From Flavobacterium aquatile LMG 4008 = ATCC 11947 (lineage in GTDB: Bacteria > Bacteroidota > Bacteroidia > Flavobacteriales > Flavobacteriaceae), in assembly GCF_000757385.1 (NCBI RefSeq), contig NZ_JRHH01000002.1, forward strand, positions 590,612 to 654,611: a DNA stretch of 64,000 nt, read 5' to 3'. The notes beneath the pieces are model-generated. The model was given only the letters and a program-made list of their open reading frames with translations. It was not told the origin of the DNA and searched no databases. The translations under genes were made by a program, and so were the position numbers. This document shows, in pieces, positions 1-8,046 of the stretch (positions within the stretch are counted from its first letter, which is position 1; each line of letters opens with the position of its first letter).

Positions 1-1
1 C

Positions 2-910
2 GGAGCAAATACAGAAAACTTTCTTGTTAGAGATTGCATTATTGCTAATTGTAGCAATGTTGGATCAATTAGTGGTTTTGGATTAGTGTTTTTTGCCATT
101 GTTCAGTATTCTGGAAATACAACTGGAATTACTTACAATAACATTACTAGATTATTGCTAAGTAATACTGCGTGGTTTGGAAATAACGCAGGAACATTTG
201 AAAAATATACTGGTACTTTTTCCTTGATTCAAAAGCAAGGTGGTTTCTGTGAAGTTAATGGAACGGCAATTGGTGTAGATGTTTCTACGGCTGGTCTTTC
301 AATTACTGGTGACGCTGTTATGGAAACTGTTGTATTTACAGGAACTTTAAGTACAGGTAAGTATGTAAAAGGATATTCTCCAGCAACTTATTCGGGATAT
401 AACTTTAACAATAGTTGGACCGTTCGCTGTGCCGGAATTCCAGTAGAAGCAGATGCGACGTCAACGGGAAATTTATATAAATCTTCTTTAACAGGTGTTA
501 GTACTATAGCAACAGTTTTGGGTACAAACTATAAAGTACAAACTACTTCAACTTCAACTACGAATTTGTTTAGATTTGAATCAACAACAACTGGTAGGCT
601 AACGTATAAAGGTAAGAAAACCAGAGCATTTCAAGCAAACGCTTCTTTATCATTTCAGGAAAACGTTGGTTCAACAAATACTGATTATGTATTTTTCTTT
701 GCGAAAATTTCCGCTAATGGTTCAGTAACGACACCATTGCCAGAAACAGAAACTTATATAGATACGAATAGTGGATTTGTTCAAGCTTTTCCAATTAGTG
801 GAACTATTACTTTAGCAGAAGGAGAATCAGTAGAGCTGTTTTTAAGAAGAGTTGGATCTGGAAATAGAATAACTATCTCAACTCTTTCCTACAATCTATC
901 TCTTAAATAA
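2..910 (+). CDS. C-terminal part of phage-like surface or tail protein (partial)
   Basis: The reading frame is open from the first bases of the window, so the true start lies to the left; about 302 residues are visible. The sequence is rich in Thr, Ser, Gly and Asn, has no membrane segment, and ends in a region of alternating beta-strand character (from about residue 180: GRLTYKGKKTRAF, later SGTITLAEGESVELFLRR). That pattern resembles the C-terminal jelly-roll or tip domains of tail-fibre and head-decoration proteins in flavobacterial prophages; this is from memory of such proteins, not a search. The GTG at 86 would remove a well-formed part of the same domain and is not a likely start. A clear terminator follows. 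It could instead be a non-phage surface protein. Confidence 0.6.
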   Translation, partial: GANTENFLVRDCIIANCSNVGSISGFGLVFFAIVQYSGNTTGITYNNITRLLLSNTAWFGNNAGTFEKYTGTFSLIQKQGGFCEVNGTAIGVDVSTAGLSITGDAVMETVVFTGTLSTGKYVKGYSPATYSGYNFNNSWTVRCAGIPVEADATSTGNLYKSSLTGVSTIATVLGTNYKVQTTSTSTTNLFRFESTTTGRLTYKGKKTRAFQANASLSFQENVGSTNTDYVFFFAKISANGSVTTPLPETETYIDTNSGFVQAFPISGTITLAEGESVELFLRRVGSGNRITISTLSYNLSLK

Positions 911-930
911 AAAAAGTAAATGATTAATTG

Positions 931-966
931 AAACGCATTATTTGTAATTAAAGAATGCGTTTTTTT
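931..966 (+). terminator. Intrinsic terminator after the phage-like gene
   Basis: A perfect 9-bp stem, AAACGCATT (931-939) with AATGCGTTT (954-962), encloses a 14-base loop and runs into a T tract. It lies 20 bases after the stop codon of the preceding gene. Confidence 0.8.
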
Positions 967-1025
967 AATTTTATAATCATCGAACTATATTTATTTTACT
1001 ACAATTTTCATTAAAAATGATAAAA

Positions 1026-1058
1026 TTTGATGTAATTTGGTATAAAATACTACATTTG
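1026..1058 (+). promoter_or_regulatory. Bacteroidota-type promoter of the thioredoxin-like gene
   Basis: TTTG at 1026-1029, a 21-base spacer and TACATTTG at 1051-1058 match the Bacteroidota consensus TTTG/TAnnTTTG. The start codon is 52 bases downstream. Confidence 0.6.
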
Positions 1059-1110
1059 TATATTAATATTTCTTTTTCATACGTGAGAAGGATACAAATA
1101 TTTTGGTTTT

Positions 1111-1407
1111 ATGTCAAAATTTGGTGAACTTATAAACGCTCAAGTTCCTGTGTTAATTGACTTTTACACAGAGTGGAACGAATCATCTGTATCAATGCAT
1201 CCTGTAATTAGAGATGTAGCGGCAGCACTTGGTGATAAGGCAAAAGTGATTAAAATTGATGTGGATAAAAATCAAGAATTAGCAGAAGCACTTCGAATAA
1301 AAGGTTTACCAACACTTATGATTTACAAAGAAGGTCAAATGGTGTGGAGACAATCGGGTGAATTAGATGCTAATACTATAATTGGTTTAGTTCAAGAACA
1401 GGTTTAA
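1111..1407 (+). CDS. Thioredoxin-fold protein lacking the CxxC active site
   Basis: The 98 residues cover a complete short thioredoxin fold: strand VLIDFYTEW at about 14-22, the cis-proline motif GLPTLMIY with Pro67, and the C-terminal helix. At the place where thioredoxins have WCGPC this protein has W22-N-E-S-S26, so both redox cysteines are replaced, and there is no cysteine anywhere in the protein. It cannot act as a disulfide reductase; a chaperone or protein-binding role is an inference. It has its own promoter. Its last four bases overlap the end of the convergent deacetylase gene. No signal peptide is visible, so it is probably cytoplasmic. Confidence 0.85.
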   Translation: MSKFGELINAQVPVLIDFYTEWNESSVSMHPVIRDVAAALGDKAKVIKIDVDKNQELAEALRIKGLPTLMIYKEGQMVWRQSGELDANTIIGLVQEQV

Positions 1408-2036
1408 TCTAATTTTTCAAAAACAAATCCTCTTTCATTTAAAAACTCTAGAGTTCTTGGTAATACATATTCCAAGTTCTGGAATGCTTTTTTACTGTCG
1501 TGAAAAACAATAATACTTCCCGATTTCACATTTTTCAATACGTTTTCTAAACATTGTTCTTTAGATATTGTTTGGTCAAAATCATACGAAATTACATCCC
1601 ACATTATTATTTTGTATCCTAACTTTCTAAGTATTTTAGATTGCGATGGTTTTATTTTGCCATAAGGCGGACGGAATAGTTGGCAGTGTTCAGTACTAAG
1701 TTTGCAGTGTTCAGTTTCGTATAATTTGGTATTTTTAACATAATCATGTGTAGAAGTTTTCCAGCCATTTAAATGATTGTACGTGTGATTTCCTATTGAA
1801 TGTCCATCGGTTATAACTTTTTTAAAAATTTCTGGATATTTTCTAACATTATCTCCTATACAAAAGAAGGTTGCTTTGGCATTATAATCTTTTAGTTGAT
1901 TTAATGTCCAATTTGTGATTTCGGGAGTTGGACCATCGTCAAATGTTAAATATACTTTATTTTCATTGTTAGGGATATCCCAAACGTAATTTGAAAATAA
2001 TTTCTTTATTAACCAATGTGTTTTTATCCAATTCAT
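1404..2036 (-). CDS. Polysaccharide deacetylase (NodB domain)
   Basis: This is a carbohydrate esterase family 4 type deacetylase of 210 residues, a family that removes N-acetyl groups from peptidoglycan or other glycans. The motifs appear in order: TFDDGP at 31-36 (catalytic and metal aspartates), HSIGNHTYNH at 79-88 (metal histidines), RPPYG at 122-126, MWD at about 145 and VFHD near 180. The N-terminus resembles the short anchor of single-domain bacterial members, but no clear signal peptide is seen. Residues about 107-121 contain TEHC twice, seven residues apart; the DNA there is a heptamer array (see repeat) that looks inserted in frame just before the RPPYG motif. The start is the only ATG close to the promoter-like element and preserves the whole domain. 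Confidence 0.88.
   Translation of the reverse strand: MNWIKTHWLIKKLFSNYVWDIPNNENKVYLTFDDGPTPEITNWTLNQLKDYNAKATFFCIGDNVRKYPEIFKKVITDGHSIGNHTYNHLNGWKTSTHDYVKNTKLYETEHCKLSTEHCQLFRPPYGKIKPSQSKILRKLGYKIIMWDVISYDFDQTISKEQCLENVLKNVKSGSIIVFHDSKKAFQNLEYVLPRTLEFLNERGFVFEKLD
1678..1719. repeat. Degenerate heptamer array inside the deacetylase gene
   Basis: Read on the + strand, six consecutive 7-base units all begin with AGT, for example AGTTGGC, then AGTGTTC, then AGTACTA; the 12-base string GCAGTGTTCAGT occurs twice, 21 bases apart. The 42 bases are a multiple of three and keep the reading frame, adding about 14 residues. The same 7-base phasing is seen at 18808-18841, 56466-56500 and 56724-56758. 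Confidence 0.7.
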
Positions 2037-2040
2037 TTTT

Positions 2041-2048
2041 CAAAAATA
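2041..2048 (-). promoter_or_regulatory. -7 element immediately upstream of the deacetylase start
   Basis: Read on the minus strand this is TATTTTTG, matching TAnnTTTG, and it ends four bases before the ATG. If used, transcription would begin at or next to the start codon. No good -33 TTTG is visible, so the call rests on one element in AT-rich DNA. Confidence 0.35.
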
Positions 2049-2105
2049 AATAAAAAAAGTGCCAATAAATAAATCATTGACACTTAAATATAAATTGAAA
2101 ATCAA

Positions 2106-5100
2106 TTATTCCATTTCTCTTCCAATATTCGCAAAACGATTGTTGTAATTGTTGAATTCGGTTCTGCTTTTAGTGTAGAATTCTAAATCGTTGTTGTTTT
2201 TCATCACACCAAGAAGACTTCTATATCGTTCAATATCAGTTGCGATATCGGTTCCAATATAGGTTTGATCAATAGGTTTGATGTTGCTATAATACTTTAA
2301 ATTTTCTTTGTATTTTGTCATTAATTTAGTTAGTAAATCACGTGCTTTTTGTTTTTCACCAACTTTGTAATATCCATCAGCAAAAGGTTCAACAGTCGAA
2401 TAATAACCATAATAATCTAATGGAAATTTGCTAATTCCCATGTCAATTATTTTCTTGGCTTTATCTATTTTACCCTCTTTTATTAACTGATACATTAATC
2501 TAGATAGGTTAGTTCTTGATGATATACTATTTTTTCTAGTTTCTGGATCATGATAAATTGTGGTTTTTTCACCATTACCCCAAGTCCATTTGTTAACGAT
2601 ATTATACATTTTATCGGCATCAATTTGACCCATATCAGGATAATTCTCTTCGTTATATTTAGTTTTTATTGGAACCAATTTATAAACCATTCCGTCCAAT
2701 TGAAGATAATCTTTCATCCATAAATAATCATCATCTGCAAAACTTCCTGGACTAAAATAGATAGGACGTTTCCAATTGTTATTATTTAAAATGTCTAACA
2801 TTATGATACGGTTTTTATATATTGCATTTCCAGAAATATCAATATCAATGAAGGGAACAATAGAATCGTTGTATTTTGCATCAACTACTTTGTTTTTAAT
2901 TACCGCATTTTTATCAACTGGAATTCTAACTTTATTCGTTGGGAAAAAATGAACTTTTTGACCACTTCCCATTTCTACTAATGTTCTTGGGTCTTCGCTT
3001 TTAGCAAATTCCATAAAGTCTTTAATATCCCATCTTGAATCTTTAGCTTGATCACTAAAAATGATGTAATCTCTTGTGCCATCAACATACTGATTGTGTT
3101 CAAATGAAATAGGCAATCCATCAGATGTATACGTTTTCATTTTCATCTGATCTACATACCAATCGGTCATCAATAAACTGGTACAGCAAATTTTAATATC
3201 GGGACGAACACCTTCAATTTCTTGTGCGTACCAAAGTGGGAATGTGTCATTGTCACCAATTGTATATAAAATAGCATTGGGTTCACAAGATTCTAAATAT
3301 GCTTTAGCCATAGCAATTGCAGTATATTTATCAGATCTATCGTGGTCGTCCCAATTTTGGGCAGCCATAATAATTGGTGCCGCGAGTAATGTTGCAGCAA
3401 TAGTAAGTGGAGCGGCAATTTTAGAGGCTATTTTTTCTCTAATAATTTCATAGATAGCATAAACTCCGAAGCCTATCCAAATAGCAAAAATATAGAATGA
3501 ACCAACTAGTGCATAATCTCTTTCTCTTGGCTCAAAAGGTCTTTCATTAAGATAAATTTTTAATGCTAATCCAGTAAACAAAAACAGTGCTAATAAGACA
3601 TAAAAGCTTTTTAAATCTCTTTGTGCATGATACATAAATCCGATTAATCCTAAAATGAACGGAATAAAGAAGTAAACGTTTCTACCTTTATTGTTTAATG
3701 TATCTGATGGCAAATCGGTTTGAGAACCTAAGTGAAGTTCATCTATAAACTTAATTCCGCTCAACCAATTTCCGTCTAAATTGTCATATCTTCCTTGGAT
3801 ATCATTTTGTCGTCCTACGAAATTCCAAAGTAAATAACGACCGTACATGTAACCAAATTGGTATTCAACCATATATCGAAGATTGTCCCAAGTTGATGGT
3901 TTTTCGATAATTAGATAATCGCCGTAAGCTTTTAAAAATGCCACATAACCATCATTGTCAATTTTTTTAGAAGCATAAGCATTTCTGAATTCTGATACAA
4001 TTTTGGTAAGTTCAGGCTCTTCGGAATAATCAGGATTTATTCTAAATTCTGGTGGACTTGAAAAATTAATATAATTTGCTACGTGATCGGTACTCCACAT
4101 TCTAGGTAAAATGGCTTTGTGCGCGTCATCAGTATTTTGTTCCGCATTTTTGAAATTATTTACAACAACATATTTACCCGTTTTGTAATCTCTTTCGTAG
4201 TTTGGTGCTTTGTCAAGATAAGGGTTATCTTCATCTAAACCTGCAAAAGTATCTGTATATTGTGGTCCGTAAAACAAAGGATTTGCACCATATTGCTCAC
4301 GATTGTAGTAGGCTAAAACTTCGGCAGCATCAGAAGGTTTGTTCTCGTTAATTGGGGTATTTGCATTGGCACGAATTGGCAACATCATCCAAGTTGAAAA
4401 TCCAATTAAGACAAATAATACACACAATAATATGGTGTTGTAAAATGGTTGTTCTTTTTTCTTGGTGTATCGCAATCCTAAATAGAAGAAACCAATAATC
4501 AACAACAAAGCAAAAATACTTCCAGAATCGAATGGTAAACCTAATGAGTTGACCATGAAAATTTCGGTTTTTCCGAAGAAAGCCAAGGTGTAAGGCAATA
4601 ATAATTTGAAGATAAAAAGTAAAACTGCAATGATAACAATGTTTGCTACAATGAAGTTTTTAATAGTTACCTTTTTATAATTTTTAAAATAGTATAAAAA
4701 TCCAATTGACGGAATAGCAAGCAATGCCATGAAGTGAACTCCAAAAGACAAACCAACTACCAATGAAATCAATACTAACCAACGATTTCCTCGTGGTGTA
4801 TTCATATCTTCTTCCCATTTTAATCCTAACCAGAATAATAATGCAATTAGTAAAGTTGCCATTGCATAAACTTCGGCTTCAACGGCATTGTACCAAAAAC
4901 TATCCGAAAAAGTGAAAGCTAATGAACCAACAAATGATGCTCCAAGAATAACAATGCTATTGTCTTTGTTCAATTCAGAATAAGATGCAATTATTTTTTT
5001 GAGCAACATTGTAGAAGACCAAAACATAAATAAAATGGTAAATGCACTAGAAAATACCGACATCATATTAACCATGTAAGCCACATTTTCATTGCTTGTA

Positions 5101-5309
5101 GCAAACATAGCAAAAAATGCTCCCATCATTTGGTATAGTGGCGCTCCAGGCGGATGTCCAACCATTAATTTAGCAGATGTTGCAATATATTCGCCACAAT
5201 CCCAAAAACTCATAGTAGGTTCAACAGTTAGTGTAAAAGTTACTAAAGCCACAGCAAAAGCAAACCAACCTAATATTGTATTCCACTTATTAAAATTAAA
5301 TGTTGTCAT
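2106..5309 (-). CDS. DUF2723 (TMEM260-like) multi-pass membrane protein, possible protein O-glycosyltransferase
   Basis: A 1067-residue protein with about a dozen hydrophobic segments in its first 650 residues and a soluble C-terminal half ending in helical, TPR-like sequence (near 930-1030). The N-terminus has the DUF2723 signature: a membrane helix, then EPTMSFWDCGEYIATS and GHPPGAPLYQ at about 30-60; the acidic D-x-x-E after the first helix is the arrangement of GT-C glycosyltransferases. The human homologue TMEM260 is reported to be a protein O-mannosyltransferase, so a role in the general O-glycosylation of flavobacterial exported proteins is plausible but inferred. It lies on the same strand as the two-component pair upstream, 125 bases away, and begins at the ATG in front of MTTFNFNKW. 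Confidence 0.85.
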   Translation of the reverse strand: MTTFNFNKWNTILGWFAFAVALVTFTLTVEPTMSFWDCGEYIATSAKLMVGHPPGAPLYQMMGAFFAMFATSNENVAYMVNMMSVFSSAFTILFMFWSSTMLLKKIIASYSELNKDNSIVILGASFVGSLAFTFSDSFWYNAVEAEVYAMATLLIALLFWLGLKWEEDMNTPRGNRWLVLISLVVGLSFGVHFMALLAIPSIGFLYYFKNYKKVTIKNFIVANIVIIAVLLFIFKLLLPYTLAFFGKTEIFMVNSLGLPFDSGSIFALLLIIGFFYLGLRYTKKKEQPFYNTILLCVLFVLIGFSTWMMLPIRANANTPINENKPSDAAEVLAYYNREQYGANPLFYGPQYTDTFAGLDEDNPYLDKAPNYERDYKTGKYVVVNNFKNAEQNTDDAHKAILPRMWSTDHVANYINFSSPPEFRINPDYSEEPELTKIVSEFRNAYASKKIDNDGYVAFLKAYGDYLIIEKPSTWDNLRYMVEYQFGYMYGRYLLWNFVGRQNDIQGRYDNLDGNWLSGIKFIDELHLGSQTDLPSDTLNNKGRNVYFFIPFILGLIGFMYHAQRDLKSFYVLLALFLFTGLALKIYLNERPFEPRERDYALVGSFYIFAIWIGFGVYAIYEIIREKIASKIAAPLTIAATLLAAPIIMAAQNWDDHDRSDKYTAIAMAKAYLESCEPNAILYTIGDNDTFPLWYAQEIEGVRPDIKICCTSLLMTDWYVDQMKMKTYTSDGLPISFEHNQYVDGTRDYIIFSDQAKDSRWDIKDFMEFAKSEDPRTLVEMGSGQKVHFFPTNKVRIPVDKNAVIKNKVVDAKYNDSIVPFIDIDISGNAIYKNRIIMLDILNNNNWKRPIYFSPGSFADDDYLWMKDYLQLDGMVYKLVPIKTKYNEENYPDMGQIDADKMYNIVNKWTWGNGEKTTIYHDPETRKNSISSRTNLSRLMYQLIKEGKIDKAKKIIDMGISKFPLDYYGYYSTVEPFADGYYKVGEKQKARDLLTKLMTKYKENLKYYSNIKPIDQTYIGTDIATDIERYRSLLGVMKNNNDLEFYTKSRTEFNNYNNRFANIGREME

Positions 5310-5434
5310 AAAAAAGGTATGAAATTAATTCAAATGCAAAGAAACTATTTTTTTATCGAAACCACATAAATTGACGTTGATAAAATTTTTACAAATCCTA
5401 GTTTCTGTAAAGTTTGATGTAAATTATTATTTTG

Positions 5435-6118
5435 TTATTCTGATATTTTAAATTCTAATCCAATGAAGCGCGTACTTTCAATGGTAATTCGGGCATCATC
5501 CTGAAAATATTTTCTAATTTTAGTTATAAATACATCCATACTTCTACCCGAAAAATAGTCGTCGGTTTTCCAAACTGCCTTTAAAATCGCTTCTCTTTTG
5601 ACCAATTGATTTCTATTATTGTACAGAAAATGAATTAATGCTGCTTCTTTTTCGGTTAATTGTTGTGTTTTGTTTTCTAATTTTAAACACATTCTCTTTG
5701 TATCGAAAAGATATTTGCCAATCTTAATTTCTTGAATATTCATTTTTGAATTGCTTTCACTTCTCTTTAGAATATTGTTCAATCTTAAAATTAATTCTTC
5801 TACTTCAAATGGTTTTACGATATAATCATCCGCGCCAAGCTGAAGTCCTTTAATTTTATCTTCCATCATACTTTTAGCAGTCAAAAAGATAAAAGGCGTT
5901 TCCGGATTTATTTTAATCAGCTCTTCTGCCAATGTAAATCCGTCCATAACTGGCATCATAACATCCAAAATGCAAATATCAAAAGTGTTTTTCTGAAAAA
6001 GTTCTAATGCTTTTGCTCCATTTTCTGCCCAAGAAAGCTCAAAATTATGCAATTGCAAATACTGAATTAATACGGTAGACAAATCTAAATCGTCTTCGGC
6101 TAAAAGTAATTTCTTCAT
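5435..6118 (-). CDS. OmpR-family response regulator (RprY-like)
   Basis: The 227 residues have a receiver domain with acidic pair E8-D9/D10, phosphoacceptor Asp52 in LDVMMP, and Lys102 in the IVKPF motif, followed by a winged-helix DNA-binding domain (about 130-225; RSMDVFITKIRKYF recognition region). Sequence and partner resemble RprY of Bacteroides, but this is from memory. Its start is four bases after the stop codon of the sensor kinase, so the two are co-transcribed and probably translationally coupled. Regulated genes cannot be read from the window. Confidence 0.9.
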   Translation of the reverse strand: MKKLLLAEDDLDLSTVLIQYLQLHNFELSWAENGAKALELFQKNTFDICILDVMMPVMDGFTLAEELIKINPETPFIFLTAKSMMEDKIKGLQLGADDYIVKPFEVEELILRLNNILKRSESNSKMNIQEIKIGKYLFDTKRMCLKLENKTQQLTEKEAALIHFLYNNRNQLVKREAILKAVWKTDDYFSGRSMDVFITKIRKYFQDDARITIESTRFIGLEFKISE

Positions 6119-6122
6119 AAAT

Positions 6123-7478
6123 TTAAGATGGAATTGATAAAATAAAACGCGTTCCTTTTCCTAAATCACTGATCAAATTAATACTTCCTTTATGAGCTTT
6201 AATAATTTGGTCTACATAATAAAGTCCTAATCCTAATCCTTTTGTAGTATGTAAATTACCTTGCTCAACTCTGTAAAATTTATCGAAAAGTAATGATTGT
6301 TTATTTTTTGCAATACCAATTCCGTCATCTTCAATGCTGACACTGAATTGATTGTTTACTAGATTTGTTGAAACAACAATAGTTGTGCATCCATATTTTA
6401 CAGCATTTTCCAATACATTTATAATAGCAGTTGTAAGATGAAATTTATCTAAAGTCAATTGTGTTTCTGCTTTAAAATCAGTTTTAATTTCAATATTTGG
6501 ATACGCTAATTTAAAATCATCAATTAGGGTTGTCAAAAATAAATTAGCTTTTATTTTTTCTTTTTGTAGTTCAATTTCTTCAAATCCGAGTGAATTGCTC
6601 ATAACTTGATCGATTAAACTTTGTAACCGGTCGTTTTGGCGATTGATGGTGCTTAACAATTGATTGTAAATGATTTCGTTTTCTTTGACTTCTTTGCGTT
6701 CCAATATTTTTGTAGAAACCGATAATGTGGTAAGTGGTGTTTTTAATTCATGTGTAATGTTGTTGATGAAATCGGTTTTTACATCACTAATTTTTTTCTG
6801 CTTGATTAATGCTTTAAGAGTGATGATAAAAATCGTAATTAATGTGATTATGGATGCAAAAGCGAAGAATAACAATAAAGCCATTCGTTTTAAAATGATG
6901 ATTTCCCAGTTTTTTACCGAAACATACAGCGCGTCTTCGGTAAGTAATTTGTAATTTGATTTTTCAGTATTTGAGCTTGTAGTTCCAACGTAATTTCTAA
7001 TTAAAAAAGCATCGTCTAGGGAAGCTAGATTTCCGTACATTTTATTTTCAATAAATGGCTTTTCAGCAAATAACGTGTCGGCTTGTTTGGCGTTATTGTA
7101 AATTACAAATTTGTTTAGAACGATAGCAAAATCAATTGAATGATCTGGAAATTCTTTATCGAATTCTTTTTGTAATTTTTGAGTGAGTTGTTTTCTAAAA
7201 TGATTTTCTAGTAATTGCTTCTTTATTTGTGAACGATAATTTCGATCTATCAAATAGTTTTCGGCTAATTCTTTATAAAGAAAATCTTTCTTGTGAAAAA
7301 TAGTACTGTCAATATCGCTATAGTCATTGGTTATGTTACTGAGTCGTTCCTTAACTTCGGTTCTAAATTGGGCTACCTTATAATTGTATGTTGTAGTTAC
7401 CAAATAATATTGCATAAAACAAAGCGCAATTAAAACAATAGCCGATAGAGAAATTAATATGTTTATTTTTTGCTTCAT
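6123..7478 (-). CDS. Membrane sensor histidine kinase (RprX-like)
   Basis: A 451-residue kinase with a membrane helix near the N-terminus (INILISLSAIVLIALCF), a periplasmic sensor region of about 160 residues, a second helix (MALLLFFAFASIITLITIFII), then the H-box NNITHELKTPL with phospho-accepting His243 and the N, G1 and G2 boxes of a HATPase_c domain (NVLENAVKYG; DDGIGIA; GLGLGLYYV). The sensor region shows no recognised domain. The ATG at 7478 is preferred over a TTG five codons earlier because it directly precedes the positively charged start of the membrane helix. Minus-strand TATTTTTG elements end 19 and 40 bases upstream and are candidate promoter parts. Confidence 0.9.
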   Translation of the reverse strand: MKQKINILISLSAIVLIALCFMQYYLVTTTYNYKVAQFRTEVKERLSNITNDYSDIDSTIFHKKDFLYKELAENYLIDRNYRSQIKKQLLENHFRKQLTQKLQKEFDKEFPDHSIDFAIVLNKFVIYNNAKQADTLFAEKPFIENKMYGNLASLDDAFLIRNYVGTTSSNTEKSNYKLLTEDALYVSVKNWEIIILKRMALLLFFAFASIITLITIFIITLKALIKQKKISDVKTDFINNITHELKTPLTTLSVSTKILERKEVKENEIIYNQLLSTINRQNDRLQSLIDQVMSNSLGFEEIELQKEKIKANLFLTTLIDDFKLAYPNIEIKTDFKAETQLTLDKFHLTTAIINVLENAVKYGCTTIVVSTNLVNNQFSVSIEDDGIGIAKNKQSLLFDKFYRVEQGNLHTTKGLGLGLYYVDQIIKAHKGSINLISDLGKGTRFILSIPS

Positions 7479-7683
7479 TAAATAGGTAATCAAAGTTCAA
7501 AAATAATAGGATTTCTATCAAAAATACCATTTTAATTCATCTTTAACCTACGATTAACTTTCGAATGCATTTTTTTGAAATTTAAAAATCAATTTTATAA
7601 TTGCAAAAACACATTAAAAACTAATTAGTTACCTTGAGACAAACTAAAATTGTTTTATTTTTTCAATAAAAAAAGCATAAATG

Positions 7684-7714
7684 TTTGCTTAAAATAAAAT
7701 TTGTTTTAAATTTG
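7684..7714 (+). promoter_or_regulatory. Promoter of the tRNA-Gln gene
   Basis: TTTG at 7684-7687, a 19-base spacer and TAAATTTG at 7707-7714 give a complete Bacteroidota consensus. The mature tRNA starts 67 bases downstream. The rest of the roughly 300 bases between the kinase start and the tRNA holds only AT-rich sequence with possible minus-strand kinase promoters. Confidence 0.7.
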
Positions 7715-7780
7715 CACCCGCATTCAAGTACAAACGAAGTTCATTGAACTCCAATAAAGATAAATGCTTGGTGAGATAAT

Positions 7781-7851
7781 TGGTCTATGGTGTAATGGTA
7801 ACACAACTGTTTTTGGTGCAGTCTTTCAAGGTTCGAGTCCTTGTAGACCAA
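7781..7851 (+). tRNA. tRNA-Gln (anticodon UUG)
   Basis: A full cloverleaf can be drawn: acceptor stem TGGTCTA with TAGACCA (7/7 pairs), D arm with AATGGTAA loop, anticodon stem ACTGT/GCAGT around loop TTTTGGT giving anticodon TTG, and T arm with loop TTCGAGT. The discriminator base is A. The 3' CCA is not encoded, as is usual in this phylum. The gene has a consensus promoter and is followed by two copies of a stem-loop terminator. Confidence 0.95.
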
Positions 7852-7985
7852 CAAAATAATCCTAACTTTACGGTTGGGATTTTTTGTTTCAACAAGGCGA
7901 GAAGTTTATCCCGATACTTCGGGAAGTCCTTGTAGACCAACAAAATAATCCCAACTACTAAGTTGGGATTTTTTGTTTCAACAAG
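7836..7985 (+). repeat. Direct duplication of the tRNA-Gln 3' end plus terminator
   Basis: A 61-base segment made of the last 16 bases of the tRNA gene, a short linker and a terminator hairpin (copy 1, 7836-7896) is repeated at 7925-7985 with 55 of 61 bases identical. Six differences fall in the terminator hairpin; copy 2 has a perfect CCCAACT/AGTTGGG stem. The 28-base spacer holds another hairpin, TCCCGA-TACT-TCGGGA (7909-7924). tRNA 3' ends are common integration sites, so this may be an old insertion scar; slippage is an equal possibility. Confidence 0.75.
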
Positions 7986-7996
7986 ATAAATAAAAA

Positions 7997-8025
7997 AACC
8001 TCTCAAGCAATTGAGAGGTTTTTTT
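7997..8025. terminator. Bidirectional terminator between tRNA-Gln and the stress-protein gene
   Basis: A perfect 10-bp stem AACCTCTCAA/TTGAGAGGTT with a GCAA loop is flanked by an A run on the left and a T run on the right, so it can stop transcription from both convergent units. Confidence 0.8.
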
Positions 8026-8046
8026 ATTATATAAAACTCTAAAAAT

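Noticed and set aside
3244..3453. Small alanine/isoleucine-rich frame opposite the DUF2723 gene
   Set aside because: It is antisense to a transmembrane part of a conserved gene; hydrophobic composition comes from that.
7785..8006. Open frame of 73 codons on the minus strand
   Set aside because: It lies across the tRNA and its duplicated terminators; its internal repeats are explained by the DNA duplication.
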